From an uncultured Clostridia bacterium (GTDB lineage Bacteria; Bacillota; Clostridia; Monoglobales; Monoglobaceae): DNA of 64,000 nt. The stretch is taken from contig CAKSFQ010000006.1 in NCBI GenBank assembly GCA_934454115.1, positions 38,309 to 102,308 of the forward strand, read 5' to 3'. The position numbers and the translations under genes are program-made. The notes beneath the pieces are model-generated. The model saw nothing but the letters and a program-made list of their open reading frames with translations, was not told the origin of the DNA and did no database searches. This document shows positions 1 through 8,591 of the stretch, piece by piece (position 1 is the stretch's first letter; each line of letters starts with the position of its first letter).

Positions 1-273
1 TTCGGGAAAGAAAACCCTAATCTCCGTGTTTCCTTTGATACAAACATACGCACACGGCGATATGATTTACGTTTGGAATATGGAAATTACGGAGAAAAAC
101 TGCTCGATGAAGGATTCTATCTTATGGAAATCAAAGCAGGAAATTCAATTCCGTTATGGCTTACAAAAATACTTTCCGATTATGAAATCCAAAGAAGGAG
201 CTTTTCAAAATACGGAACTGAGTTTAAGAAGCACTTAAGTGATACGAAAATGAGGTATGTAGTAAATGGATAA
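1..273 (+). CDS. VTC-domain (polyphosphate polymerase-like) protein, C-terminal part
   Basis: The reading frame is open from the first base of the window and ends at TAA 271-273, so only the last 90 residues are visible. They contain the pattern typical of the end of VTC domains: basic strands (IRTRRYDLRLEYGNYGEKLL), then LMEIKAGNSIPLWLTKIL and a tail ending in SKYGTEFKKHL. VTC domains form a tunnel that makes polyphosphate in yeast; the bacterial homologues are usually found beside DUF4956 membrane proteins and CotH or beta-helix surface proteins, as here. The next gene overlaps its stop by 8 bp, implying translational coupling. The true start lies outside the window. Enzymatic activity is not proven for this family in clostridia. 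Confidence 0.8.
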   Translation, partial: FGKENPNLRVSFDTNIRTRRYDLRLEYGNYGEKLLDEGFYLMEIKAGNSIPLWLTKILSDYEIQRRSFSKYGTEFKKHLSDTKMRYVVNG

Positions 274-961
274 CTTGTTTAATAATATATTGGTAAATTC
301 AGCAGAGAGCATAACCGTTTTTTCCTCTCTTACGGCAATAGCGGTTGCTTTGGTGTTCGGCATTTTAATAGCCACTACATATTATATAACGCAGGAAAAT
401 GAAACATATCAGCGAAGTATGAGCGTAGCACTTTTAATGCTGCCGACAATTCTCTCGGTTATTATTCTTTTTGTAGGAAGTAATGTGGCAAGAGCATTCA
501 GTTTAGCAGGAACATTATCTATCATTCGTTTCAGAAGTACAGCAGGTGACCCAAAGGATATTGGCTTTATATTCTTTGATATAGCAGCGGGACTTGCCTG
601 TGGTGTCGGACTTTACGGGTATGGTGCATTATTTGTTGTAATTTTATGCCTTGTTATTATTCTTGTTCAAAAAAGAAATGTTTTTGAGCGAAAAGAGAAA
701 CAAAAAACACTTAAAATAACAATTCCCGAAAATTTGAATTTTGAGGGTACTTTTGATGAAGTGCTTTTGAAATACACGAAAAAATACACACTTACAAAAA
801 TCAAAACTACCGACTTAGGCTCACTTTTTGATGTTACATATTCGGTACAGATGAAAGAAAATATAAACGAACAGGAGTTTTTGAACGAATTGAGATGCAG
901 AAACGGAAATTTAACAATTATTCTTTCGTCTTTTGAAAAAAATAAGGAGGCTTACCTATGA
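266..961 (+). CDS. DUF4956 family membrane protein
   Basis: 231 residues with about four hydrophobic segments in the first 135 residues (near 18-42, 53-76, 100-118 and 121-135), followed by a soluble C-terminal domain. The central block ARAFSLAGTLSIIRFRSTAG with a following DPKD is the family signature of DUF4956. Its biochemical role is unknown, but the family is consistently encoded with VTC-domain proteins and secreted CotH/carbohydrate-binding proteins. The start overlaps the VTC stop by 8 bp and the TGA stop overlaps the next ATG (ATGA at 958-961), so the three genes look like one translationally coupled operon. Confidence 0.85.
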   Translation: MDNLFNNILVNSAESITVFSSLTAIAVALVFGILIATTYYITQENETYQRSMSVALLMLPTILSVIILFVGSNVARAFSLAGTLSIIRFRSTAGDPKDIGFIFFDIAAGLACGVGLYGYGALFVVILCLVIILVQKRNVFERKEKQKTLKITIPENLNFEGTFDEVLLKYTKKYTLTKIKTTDLGSLFDVTYSVQMKENINEQEFLNELRCRNGNLTIILSSFEKNKEAYL

Positions 962-3630
962 GAAAAATGATATGTTTGGCTTTATCTGTCACACTCTTGC
1001 TGATGGCAACTGCATCAGCTTCAAGTTTTTCCGATGTATCAAATGATGCTTGGTATAAAACAGCGGTTGATTTTGTTTCGGAAAACGGAATAATGTCGGG
1101 ATATGGCAACAATTTCAAACCGATGGATGCAGCTTCAAGAGCAGTGTATGTGAATGCTTTATATAAATCTTCAAGCGACAAAGAAACCTCTTTTATTGCG
1201 GGCTTTTCGGATGTTTCTTCCGAAAGTGTATATAACAATGCAATAGGATGGGCGGAAAAAAACAATATTGCAAGCGGTATCGGAAATAATCTTTTCGCTC
1301 CCGATAACGATTTAACAAGAGAAATGGCTATGACATTTTTATACAGAGCATTATTGTTTCTTGATATTGTTCCCGAAACTACAAACGACAATTTGCTATT
1401 ATCATTTGTTGATGAAAATGACGTATCCGATTGGGCAAGAGAAAGTGTAAATACTCTTGTAAATATGGGAATTATCCACGGCACAGACCAAAACAAATTA
1501 GAGCCGCAAAAAGTATTAAATAATGCAGAGGTTGCGACGATTATTTATAATATGTATTCTCTGAAAATAACGGACGAAGCCGAGCGTTGGAAATTAAATC
1601 TTCAAAGCATTGATTTAACAAACAAAACAAGCACAAGCGATAGTGTTTCATTTGAAAATAATATAATCACTATTACAGAGGGTGGTGATTACACTATCAG
1701 CGGAACGCTCGAAAACGGGATGATACATATAAACAGCGGAAGTCGAGTAAAACTTCGTCTTAATAATGTAAATATCAATGCAAAAAATGGCTCTGCAATA
1801 TTTGTGGAAGCAGCGGATAAAGCCTTTATTACGATGACAGATGGCACAAGTAACACAATAACCGCCGAAAATTGCGATGATGCTGTAATCTATTCAAAGG
1901 ACGATTTGGAAATCAAGGGCAAGGGTACTCTAAACGTAATTGCAAAAACAGGACACGGGATAAAAGCTTCCGACGATTTGGATATTGAAAACGGAAACAT
2001 ATTTATTGAAGCCGCCGGGGACGGAATACATATAAATGACACTTTAACGGTTTTAGACGGAAATATCAATATTAAATCTGTCGGCGATGGAATTGACAGC
2101 GAAAATGCAACCGAAATTTATGGAGGAATATTGGATATTACAACCACGGGTGATATTCTCGAAGGCTCATCAAAAGGAATAAGCTCAGATATAATCCTTA
2201 ATATATTCGGCGGAAACATTAAGCTGAACACAACCGACAAAGCGATAAAAAGCGATGGTGAAATTCATATCACAGACGGAGAAATCAATATAAATTCCGA
2301 ACATAAGGGTATAACAGGCATTGGCGATGTAACAATAGACGGAGGAAATATATACATTGAAAATGCAACAGAGGGAATTGAAAGTAAGCAGACATTAACA
2401 ATAAATGGAGGTAATATTTATATGAATGTGTCCGATGATGGCTTTAATTCTGGGGCGGATGTAGTATATTCCGAAAATCCATCAAAAACGCCTGCAAGCA
2501 AAAGAGCCAACACGCTTATTATAAACGGCGGTAATATAGAGGTGTATGCACAAGATGATTGCATTGACTCAAATGCTGCGGCAATATTCAACGGCGGAAC
2601 AATCAAAGCAGCTCGTCATAGAGGTGAGGTTATTGATACGGGTGCAGCGCCTTTGACAATTACAAACGGAGCAACTTTAATATATACATCACAAGCTGAA
2701 TATGCAACCGAAAATCCCGATAATGTTCAAAACACTGTTGCTTTTATAAGTAATACAGTAGAAGAAAATACAAAAATCAAGTTTGAGGATTCAGAAGGGA
2801 ATGAAATAGTTTCATTTTGTCCTGCAAGCAAGTTTGAAGCGATTACCATTACATCGCCGGAAATTGAAATCGGAAAAAGTTATGCCTTAACTATCGGAAA
2901 TGTTCGATATGATATTACCGTAAACAAAAAATTTACAACAATCAGTAATTCATCCGGGCAAAAAATATCTTCCAAAACAAATTTTGAAGGCAAATCCTTT
3001 TCTATGGGCGGCGATGAAAAAATCGGGTATTGGCTTTTCACCCCACAAAATGCAACTGAAAATATGCCTTTGATAGTATATTTGCACGGAAGTCACGGAC
3101 AAGGCGATGATTTAAGTGTTGTGTTGCAAGAGGATTTTGCAGAAATGGTGTCAAACGGCGATTTTGATGACATTCCCGCATACATTGTAATTCCACAGTT
3201 ATCAGAAAAATATAGAAGTTGGCGGAACGTACACACAGGGATTATAGGATTGATTGATAATGTTGTAAATGCCTATCATATAAACAAGAATAATATAAGC
3301 CTTATGGGATACAGTCTTGGAGGAACGGGAACTGTAAATTTAGCTTCTGAATATCCAAGTTATTTCTCAAAAATAGCATTTTTAAGCGGAAGTGCGATAA
3401 ATGTACGGGAAGCTGCCAAACAGCTTTCGGGCATACCTGTTTGGGCATTTGTCGGAAGTGAAGATGTAATAGTCAAGCCCGAAACGGCGATTATGCTTAT
3501 CGAAACACTTAAACGAAATGGCGAAGATGCTCAAATAACTATTTTTAATGGCGCTGACCACATTGAAGTTCCGCCGCTTGTATTTTCTGACGATAAAATC
3601 AATATTGTAAATTGGCTTATTGGTGAATAA
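958..3630 (+). CDS. SLH-anchored surface protein with Cthe_2159-like beta-helix and C-terminal esterase domain
   Basis: 890 residues. A signal peptide (about 1-20, ending ATASAS) is followed by three S-layer homology repeats (about 22-200), which bind secondary cell-wall polymer. Residues about 215-560 are a right-handed beta-helix of the Cthe_2159/DUF4353 carbohydrate-binding type, seen as a ladder of repeats such as DGGNIYIENATEGIES and NGGNIYMNVSDDGFNSG. The last 200 residues are an alpha/beta hydrolase: GYSLGG places the nucleophile at Ser786, with candidate Asp836 (GSEDVIV) and His868 (GADHIE), like secreted feruloyl or acetyl esterases. The start has a clear AAGGAGG site. The combination suggests a wall-bound polysaccharide binder that removes ester groups; the substrate is unknown. 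It is coupled to the upstream DUF4956 gene. Confidence 0.85.
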   Translation: MRKMICLALSVTLLLMATASASSFSDVSNDAWYKTAVDFVSENGIMSGYGNNFKPMDAASRAVYVNALYKSSSDKETSFIAGFSDVSSESVYNNAIGWAEKNNIASGIGNNLFAPDNDLTREMAMTFLYRALLFLDIVPETTNDNLLLSFVDENDVSDWARESVNTLVNMGIIHGTDQNKLEPQKVLNNAEVATIIYNMYSLKITDEAERWKLNLQSIDLTNKTSTSDSVSFENNIITITEGGDYTISGTLENGMIHINSGSRVKLRLNNVNINAKNGSAIFVEAADKAFITMTDGTSNTITAENCDDAVIYSKDDLEIKGKGTLNVIAKTGHGIKASDDLDIENGNIFIEAAGDGIHINDTLTVLDGNINIKSVGDGIDSENATEIYGGILDITTTGDILEGSSKGISSDIILNIFGGNIKLNTTDKAIKSDGEIHITDGEININSEHKGITGIGDVTIDGGNIYIENATEGIESKQTLTINGGNIYMNVSDDGFNSGADVVYSENPSKTPASKRANTLIINGGNIEVYAQDDCIDSNAAAIFNGGTIKAARHRGEVIDTGAAPLTITNGATLIYTSQAEYATENPDNVQNTVAFISNTVEENTKIKFEDSEGNEIVSFCPASKFEAITITSPEIEIGKSYALTIGNVRYDITVNKKFTTISNSSGQKISSKTNFEGKSFSMGGDEKIGYWLFTPQNATENMPLIVYLHGSHGQGDDLSVVLQEDFAEMVSNGDFDDIPAYIVIPQLSEKYRSWRNVHTGIIGLIDNVVNAYHINKNNISLMGYSLGGTGTVNLASEYPSYFSKIAFLSGSAINVREAAKQLSGIPVWAFVGSEDVIVKPETAIMLIETLKRNGEDAQITIFNGADHIEVPPLVFSDDKINIVNWLIGE

Positions 3631-3656
3631 GTAAAGAAAGAGGTGATTTCATTGAC

Positions 3657-3685
3657 TTGACACAATTATGTGTTAAAATTATATT
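3657..3685 (+). promoter_or_regulatory. Promoter of the two-component/FGE operon
   Basis: TTGACA at 3657-3662 and TATATT at 3680-3685 are separated by 17 bp. The ATG of the response regulator follows at 3711 with an AAGGTGA ribosome site. This is a near-consensus sigma-A promoter between the surface protein gene and the regulator gene, so the regulator operon need not be co-transcribed with the upstream genes. Confidence 0.75.
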
Positions 3686-3710
3686 AACTGAATAAAGAAG
3701 GTGAAATTTT

Positions 3711-4388
3711 ATGAGATTACTTGTTGTGGAAGATGACAGAGATTTGAACGAAAGCCTTTGCCGTAGGCTGAAAAAAGCCGGAAATGCCGTTGATTCGTGC
3801 TTTGACGGCGATGATGCAATAGATTATATTGACGCCGGAGAATTTGATGCAGTTATCATGGATATAATGATGCCTAAAAAGGACGGTCTGGAGGTTTTAA
3901 GAGAATTAAGAAATTCGGGAAATCTCATTCCTGTTCTGCTTCTTACCGCAAAGGATACAACAGAGGATATAATAAAAGGTCTTGACACAGGAGCACAGGA
4001 TTATATGGTAAAGCCATTTGTATTCGAGGAGCTTTTAGCTCGGCTTCGTTCAATTACACGAAAAGCAGACAATAATCCTACCAACATCTACACTGTCGGA
4101 GATTTGTCGGTTGATGTTTCAACTCATTCGGTTAAGCGTGGTGAAACAGATATTGAGCTTTCCGCAAGAGAATTTAATCTGCTTGAATACTTAATTAAGA
4201 ACAAAGGCAAGGTTTTATCCCGTGAGCGAATTGAGAACAATGTTTGGAGCTTTGATTATGCAGGAGGAACTAATGTTGTTGATGTGTATATATGGTATTT
4301 GAGAAAGAAAATAGACGACCCGTTTTCGGAGAAACTAATCCATACAATAAGGGGTAACGGCTATGTGCTGAGGTGCGAAAATGAATAA
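3711..4388 (+). CDS. OmpR/PhoB-family response regulator
   Basis: 225 residues. The receiver domain (1-115) has the acidic pocket ED8D9, the phospho-acceptor Asp51 (VIMDIMMPKKDG), Thr in LLTAKD and Lys in MVKPF. The C-terminal winged helix (about 128-222) has the SAREFNLLEYLIKNKGKVLS and VDVYIWYLRKKI signatures of the OmpR/PhoB group. It is a DNA-binding regulator activated by the adjacent kinase. The TAA stop overlaps the kinase start by 8 bp, indicating translational coupling. Location next to cell-surface genes suggests it controls an envelope or antimicrobial-peptide response, but the target genes cannot be read from sequence. Confidence 0.93.
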   Translation: MRLLVVEDDRDLNESLCRRLKKAGNAVDSCFDGDDAIDYIDAGEFDAVIMDIMMPKKDGLEVLRELRNSGNLIPVLLLTAKDTTEDIIKGLDTGAQDYMVKPFVFEELLARLRSITRKADNNPTNIYTVGDLSVDVSTHSVKRGETDIELSAREFNLLEYLIKNKGKVLSRERIENNVWSFDYAGGTNVVDVYIWYLRKKIDDPFSEKLIHTIRGNGYVLRCENE

Positions 4389-5781
4389 AACATCAGTAAA
4401 ATTCAAAATTATTCTTATATTTACCATACTTACCTGCATTATTGTTTCGGCTTGCAGCAGCATACTTCTCTATTTTCAAAAGCAATCGGTACAGAATGTG
4501 GTTGAAAACAGAATGGCTGCCTCAATGAGCGTTATGGAAGAAAAGGTTATAACTCGTCTTAATGATATGCTCTCAAAAGGCTATATATCAAATAGTCAAA
4601 GCGAAGCTCCACGCACAATGAGATATTATGAAAAAGGCGTTCATTATCTTTTGTATAACGGACACGGTAAGCTGATAAGCGCTGAATTACCCTTTAATAT
4701 ATCACTTGCATCAGATTTTAACGAGAATTTTCGCTATGAGTTTTTCGGTGATGACAAGTATTATATTGCCGATAAAAAGCTGACGCTTTCAAATGGAAGC
4801 GAATATTGGCTTAAAGGTGTCTTTCCTGCTGCAAGTGAAGAATATGCTTTCAATGTTTCAACAAAATACAATATAATTCTTGCATTCATTTTAATAATAT
4901 TGGCAAGCATAGGCGGATATTTAATGCTTGGAAGACTGTTAAAGCCTATCAATAAGATTGTTGACACGGCAAACGAAATTGCTAACAGTACGGATTTAAG
5001 CAAGCGTATCAATATAGGCAACAGATGTGATGAAATAGGAAAGCTCGCAAATACCTTTGATGGTATGCTTGAACAAATTGAAGGTCTTGTTGAAAAGGAA
5101 AAGCAATTTACATCCGATGTTTCACATGAACTTCGCACACCAATCACGGTTATGCTTTCCGAATGCGAGTTTATGAAGGAGTGCGAAAAGGACACATCCG
5201 ATTTTGATGATTCATTAAATATGGTTGAGCGACAGGCAAAGAAAATGTCAACGCTTGTAACAGAGCTTTTAACACTTTCAAGAATGGATAAAAACAAAAT
5301 TACTGCTCAATTTGAAAACACAAATATCAGTGAGCTTCTGAATTTTATTTGTGATGAACAAGAAAAAATTCAAAGTAAAAAAATAAAGCTGATACGGGAT
5401 ATTGAAGAAAATATCTGTGTAAGTATTGACAGAGCGCTTATTTCAAGGCTGTTTGTAAATTTGATTACAAATGCTTATAAATACAACAAGAAAATCGGAA
5501 CAGTTACGGTAAGCCTTAAAACAGAAACCGACTCTGTAATGTTTAGCGTTACAGATACGGGAATAGGTATATCAGAGGAAGATTTACCAAAAATATGGGA
5601 ACGTTTTTACCAAGTTGACCGAGCAAGGAGCTATTCTGAAAATGGAGGAAGCGGACTTGGGCTTGCAATGGTAAAATGGATAGCAAATGCTCTCGGCGGT
5701 GATGTATCTGCTGTGAGCGAGCTTGGAAAAGGAAGTACATTTACATTCAAATTAAAAAAGAAAGAGAGCGATAATTTATGA
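4381..5781 (+). CDS. Membrane sensor histidine kinase
   Basis: 466 residues. Two membrane segments (about 10-32 and 162-185) enclose an extracellular sensor of about 130 residues. A HAMP linker (about 186-240) precedes the HisKA domain with the phosphorylated His249 in SDVSHELRTPITVML. The HATPase domain shows the N box (NLITNAYKYNK), G1 (DTGIGISEEDLPKIWERFYQ) and G2 (GSGLGLAMVKWI). It phosphorylates the response regulator encoded just upstream. The TGA stop overlaps the ATG of the following secreted protein by 4 bp. The signal sensed is unknown. Confidence 0.93.
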   Translation: MNKTSVKFKIILIFTILTCIIVSACSSILLYFQKQSVQNVVENRMAASMSVMEEKVITRLNDMLSKGYISNSQSEAPRTMRYYEKGVHYLLYNGHGKLISAELPFNISLASDFNENFRYEFFGDDKYYIADKKLTLSNGSEYWLKGVFPAASEEYAFNVSTKYNIILAFILIILASIGGYLMLGRLLKPINKIVDTANEIANSTDLSKRINIGNRCDEIGKLANTFDGMLEQIEGLVEKEKQFTSDVSHELRTPITVMLSECEFMKECEKDTSDFDDSLNMVERQAKKMSTLVTELLTLSRMDKNKITAQFENTNISELLNFICDEQEKIQSKKIKLIRDIEENICVSIDRALISRLFVNLITNAYKYNKKIGTVTVSLKTETDSVMFSVTDTGIGISEEDLPKIWERFYQVDRARSYSENGGSGLGLAMVKWIANALGGDVSAVSELGKGSTFTFKLKKKESDNL

Positions 5782-7436
5782 AAAAATCAAGAAAAATCAC
5801 AAAAATCTTTTTAACCATACTTACTGCAATATGTTTGTTATCAAACACGGCGTTTGCATCAAATATGTATGAAAACAGCGATTTTATCGAAAAGGAACAG
5901 CCGGAACTTAACGAGGAAACAAAACAACTTATTTCACTTTATCAAAAAGAGCCGACCGAGGAAAATTATTTGAATTTAAGAGCGATGGTTATTGAAAATT
6001 ATAATGCTGTTCTTGAAAGAAAAGAACAAAAACTTGATGAATTGAAATCAGAAACAAGCGGAAAACCGGGCGGAGATGCCATTGTTAAAGAGATGGAAGA
6101 TATTGTGCAGGATATGTATATAACATATTGGAACAGAATTAACAGTAGTATGCTTCGCTTTACCGATACAAGACTTTTGAAATGGCGAATAGCAGATGCG
6201 GTACGTTATGATTACATCCCTGTTATGGGGGCAGGTGAAAGTATATATGTAAAGCGCACTCCGGTTACAAATGTAGAATATGCCGAATTTTTGAAGGCTA
6301 CCGGGAAATCAGCACCGTCTAATTGGACAAACGGAACATTTGCAAAAGATGAAGAAAATTATCCCGTAAATTTTGTTTCGATTGATGATGCAAAAGCATA
6401 TTGCGAATGGTTGACAGCGCAAGACGGCACAAATATATATCGCTTGCCAAATGAAAGTGAGTGGGAGCTTGCAGCCGGACACATGCCAAAGGATGCCGAT
6501 TTTAACTGTGGAGTAAATGACACAAGAACATCGGTTTATGAATATGCAGAGGTGACAAGAGGAGCACACGGAGCGATTGACTTTTGGGGTAATGTTTGGG
6601 AATGGACTTCAACCGCAAGAGATGAAAACAGCAACGCTTATGGTATAAAGGGTGGCTCTTGGAAAAGTGACCGAACGGATTGCAGAACAGAATATCGTGA
6701 AGAAGCAAGAAACGGCTCTCAAGGCTATGATGATGTTGGGTTTAGAGTTATTAAGGTATTAAACGGTGTTGAGCCGGAGCAAAAAGTTCAGCTTGCAACG
6801 CTTGGAAATCCTTTTGTTACTGCAACACCTTCATCAAATGATAGTATAACTCTCTCGTGGACAGCGGTTGATGGTGCAAATGAATATCAGATTTTTGAAT
6901 ACTTCGACAAAAGCGGTCTGGTAAAAATGCTTAATACCACGAAAGATACAACAATTACAATAGGCTCTCTTGAAATTGGCAGCACACACAGCTACATTGT
7001 TCAGCCTATTTCTTATATTGAGATTTCAGACAATGTATTTGCTGAAAATAGCGTTTCAGCTACTTGCGGACAAGCCGAAGAAGATATAAAAATATTTGTA
7101 AACGGTACTAAAATTGACTTTTCAAAGTATGACAATGTAATGCCGGTAATTGAAAACGGTCGCACTCTTGTACCTATCCGTGCTGTTTCGGAAACGCTTC
7201 TCTGTGAGGTTTTATGGCACGATGATACTCAGCAAATTGATATTACGAAAGATGATATTTTTATAAAGCTGACTATCGGAAGTACCATCGCTTATGTAAA
7301 CGGTGAAGAAATACTGCTTGATACCGCACCTGATATTCGCAACAGCAGAACGCTTGTACCCCTAAGATTTATTTCTGAGAGCTTTAAGCTGAGTGTTGAT
7401 TGGAACGGCGAAAGCAGAACAATTACGATTAAATAA
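5778..7436 (+). CDS. Secreted FGE-sulfatase/SUMF1-like protein with copper-amine-oxidase-type stalk domain
   Basis: 552 residues. A signal peptide (about 1-28, ending AFAS) is followed by a charged helical region (about 35-125), a formylglycine-generating-enzyme-like fold (about 145-330, with TPVTNVEYAEFLKATG, RLPNESEWELAAG, GNVWEWTST and GGSW-DVGFRVIK), a fibronectin-III-like stretch (about 340-430) and a C-terminal stalk domain of the copper amine oxidase N-terminal type (about 440-552, repeated RTLVPIRAVSE and RTLVPLRFISE). I see no clear catalytic cysteine pair of true FGE enzymes, so it may be a lectin-like or structural relative. Co-translation with a kinase suggests a role in signal perception at the surface. 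A hairpin terminator follows. Confidence 0.82.
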   Translation: MKKSRKITKIFLTILTAICLLSNTAFASNMYENSDFIEKEQPELNEETKQLISLYQKEPTEENYLNLRAMVIENYNAVLERKEQKLDELKSETSGKPGGDAIVKEMEDIVQDMYITYWNRINSSMLRFTDTRLLKWRIADAVRYDYIPVMGAGESIYVKRTPVTNVEYAEFLKATGKSAPSNWTNGTFAKDEENYPVNFVSIDDAKAYCEWLTAQDGTNIYRLPNESEWELAAGHMPKDADFNCGVNDTRTSVYEYAEVTRGAHGAIDFWGNVWEWTSTARDENSNAYGIKGGSWKSDRTDCRTEYREEARNGSQGYDDVGFRVIKVLNGVEPEQKVQLATLGNPFVTATPSSNDSITLSWTAVDGANEYQIFEYFDKSGLVKMLNTTKDTTITIGSLEIGSTHSYIVQPISYIEISDNVFAENSVSATCGQAEEDIKIFVNGTKIDFSKYDNVMPVIENGRTLVPIRAVSETLLCEVLWHDDTQQIDITKDDIFIKLTIGSTIAYVNGEEILLDTAPDIRNSRTLVPLRFISESFKLSVDWNGESRTITIK

Positions 7437-7510
7437 AAAATATATATTTGAACGAAAAGGTATAAAATTCAAAATATTTAAGCTGATAGTTTTATAGATT
7501 TCTTATCAAG

Positions 7511-7556
7511 ATACCGCATATCGTATCCGAAAATACGGTATGCGGTATTTGTTTTT
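7511..7556 (+). terminator. Intrinsic terminator after the FGE-like gene
   Basis: ATACCGCATATCGTAT at 7511-7526 pairs with ATACGGTATGCGGTAT at 7533-7548 with only one or two weak pairs, and the 3' arm runs into TTTGTTTTT. It ends the two-component operon. Confidence 0.8.
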
Positions 7557-7688
7557 CTAAAATAATCAGAATAATGGCTTTTGCAAAACATTTAGCTTTT
7601 AGATAACTACCCGACATAAGAGTCCGGAATTTTCAAACTGCTTGTCGTTCAAATCAAGAGTTTGAAATGTTAAAATAATTATAGGCAG

Positions 7689-8036
7689 GTGACTCTTATA
7701 GATAATATTTCAATTGGATTAAAAATACGAGAAAAACGAGAAAATAAAGGCTTAACGCAATTACAATTAGCCGAAATGATTGATATGACGGACAGAACAA
7801 TATCAAGGATTGAGGTAGGTCGCGTTGAGCCGGAATTCAGTACAATAGTTGCTATTTCAAAGGCACTAAATATATCTTTGGATTATTTGTTGTCTAACGA
7901 AACAAATCTTTCTAAAGATGTTTATATACACGAAATAACTGAAAGAGTCAGCAGTCTTGAAATAAAAAAAATAAAACATATCCTTGCATATATAGAATTT
8001 TACATCAATTGTGAACAGGAAATTGCTGATGATTAG
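7689..8036 (+). CDS. XRE-family helix-turn-helix repressor (Tn916-type element regulator)
   Basis: 115 residues. Residues about 8-65 are a Cro/CI-type helix-turn-helix (LKIREKRENKGLTQLQLAEM, then TDRTISRIEVGRVEPEFSTI and ISKALNISLDYLL). A short C-terminal helical tail follows. It sits in the order XRE regulator, sigma-like factor, excisionase that is typical of the control end of Tn916/Tn1549-like integrative elements. The start is unsettled: GTG 7689 lies inside an AGGTGA ribosome-like site, so translation may begin a few codons later at a non-ATG codon such as ATA 7698 or ATT 7707. Confidence 0.85.
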   Translation: MTLIDNISIGLKIREKRENKGLTQLQLAEMIDMTDRTISRIEVGRVEPEFSTIVAISKALNISLDYLLSNETNLSKDVYIHEITERVSSLEIKKIKHILAYIEFYINCEQEIADD

Positions 8037-8124
8037 TTTTTGAAAAGTGTGTATCGGGTGCTGCTATGATGTATGTAACTATTTCGGATTTATCTCCACC
8101 CAAACAAAAGAATATAACGAGAAA

Positions 8125-8209
8125 AGGCTACGGAAATCCTAACGCAAATAGGGTTTCTGTGGTCTTTTTTGTTTATGCACTATCAGCCGTATTCTTCTTT
8201 CCGTAGCCT
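8125..8209 (+). promoter_or_regulatory. Possible transcription attenuator with alternative pairings
   Basis: GAAATCCTA (8133-8141) can pair with TAGGGTTTC (8149-8157), followed by TTTTTT at 8165-8170, as in a terminator. AGGCTACGGAAA (8125-8136) is also a perfect 12-bp complement of TTTCCGTAGCCT (8198-8209). The two pairings share GAAA and exclude each other. It lies between the repressor gene and the sigma-like gene, so it could set read-through. Function is inferred from sequence alone. Confidence 0.45.
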
Positions 8210-8315
8210 ATTGAATTACAACAAAGACGGAAGGAGAATGATATATGAGCTGTTTATAGAAAAGAACATAAAACTTACAAAATAATCTTTATACATTGCC
8301 GTTCGCCGCCACGAA

Positions 8316-8350
8316 CAATCAGATTTTCGCTCAATAAGTCTGATTGGAGG
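8316..8350 (+). promoter_or_regulatory. Hairpin abutting a ribosome binding site
   Basis: CAATCAGA (8316-8323) is perfectly complementary to TCTGATTG (8339-8346). The 3' arm ends in the first base of GGAGG at 8346-8350, which serves the small ORF at 8358. The same arrangement recurs 120 bp later before the sigma-like gene. Confidence 0.4.
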
Positions 8351-8357
8351 AATGGTA

Positions 8358-8591
8358 ATGAAAGGAAACAAAGTTTTTTTTGAATCGACTTTAGGTTTCA
8401 CAAAAAAATATGTTTTAATAAATATAGAAACCGTTCCCAACAGACTTTTCAAAATGAAAAAGTCTGGAGGTGAAACGGTTTGTATAGTGAATTTGAGTGT
8501 ATATTCAAAAGTCTGTTTTTGCAAAAAAATTTACACAAGACTTTTGACTCTCATTCAATTGATGATTTTTCTAACAGAAGAATTTATTTGA
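8358..8591 (+). CDS. Possible leader ORF overlapping the sigma-like gene
   Basis: 77 codons with ATG 8358 placed 7 bp after GGAGG (8346-8350). The predicted peptide is basic at first and hydrophobic at its end and resembles nothing I recognise. It runs through the hairpin at 8428-8481 and overlaps the first 112 bp of the sigma-like gene in another frame. If translated, its ribosomes would open the hairpin that encloses the sigma gene's ribosome site, so a leader/coupling role is plausible. It may equally be a chance ORF. Confidence 0.25.
   Translation: MKGNKVFFESTLGFTKKYVLINIETVPNRLFKMKKSGGETVCIVNLSVYSKVCFCKKIYTRLLTLIQLMIFLTEEFI
8428..8481 (+). promoter_or_regulatory. Nested hairpin enclosing the ribosome site of the sigma-like gene
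   Basis: The inner stem pairs CAGACTTTT (8441-8449) with AAAAGTCTG (8458-8466). The outer stem pairs AAACCGTT (8428-8435) with AACGGTTT (8474-8481). The Shine-Dalgarno GGAGGTGA (8466-8473) lies between the 3' arms of the two stems and the TTG start at 8480 is at the edge of the outer stem. Both stems are perfect, which suggests translation of the sigma-like factor is held down by RNA structure. Confidence 0.5.
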
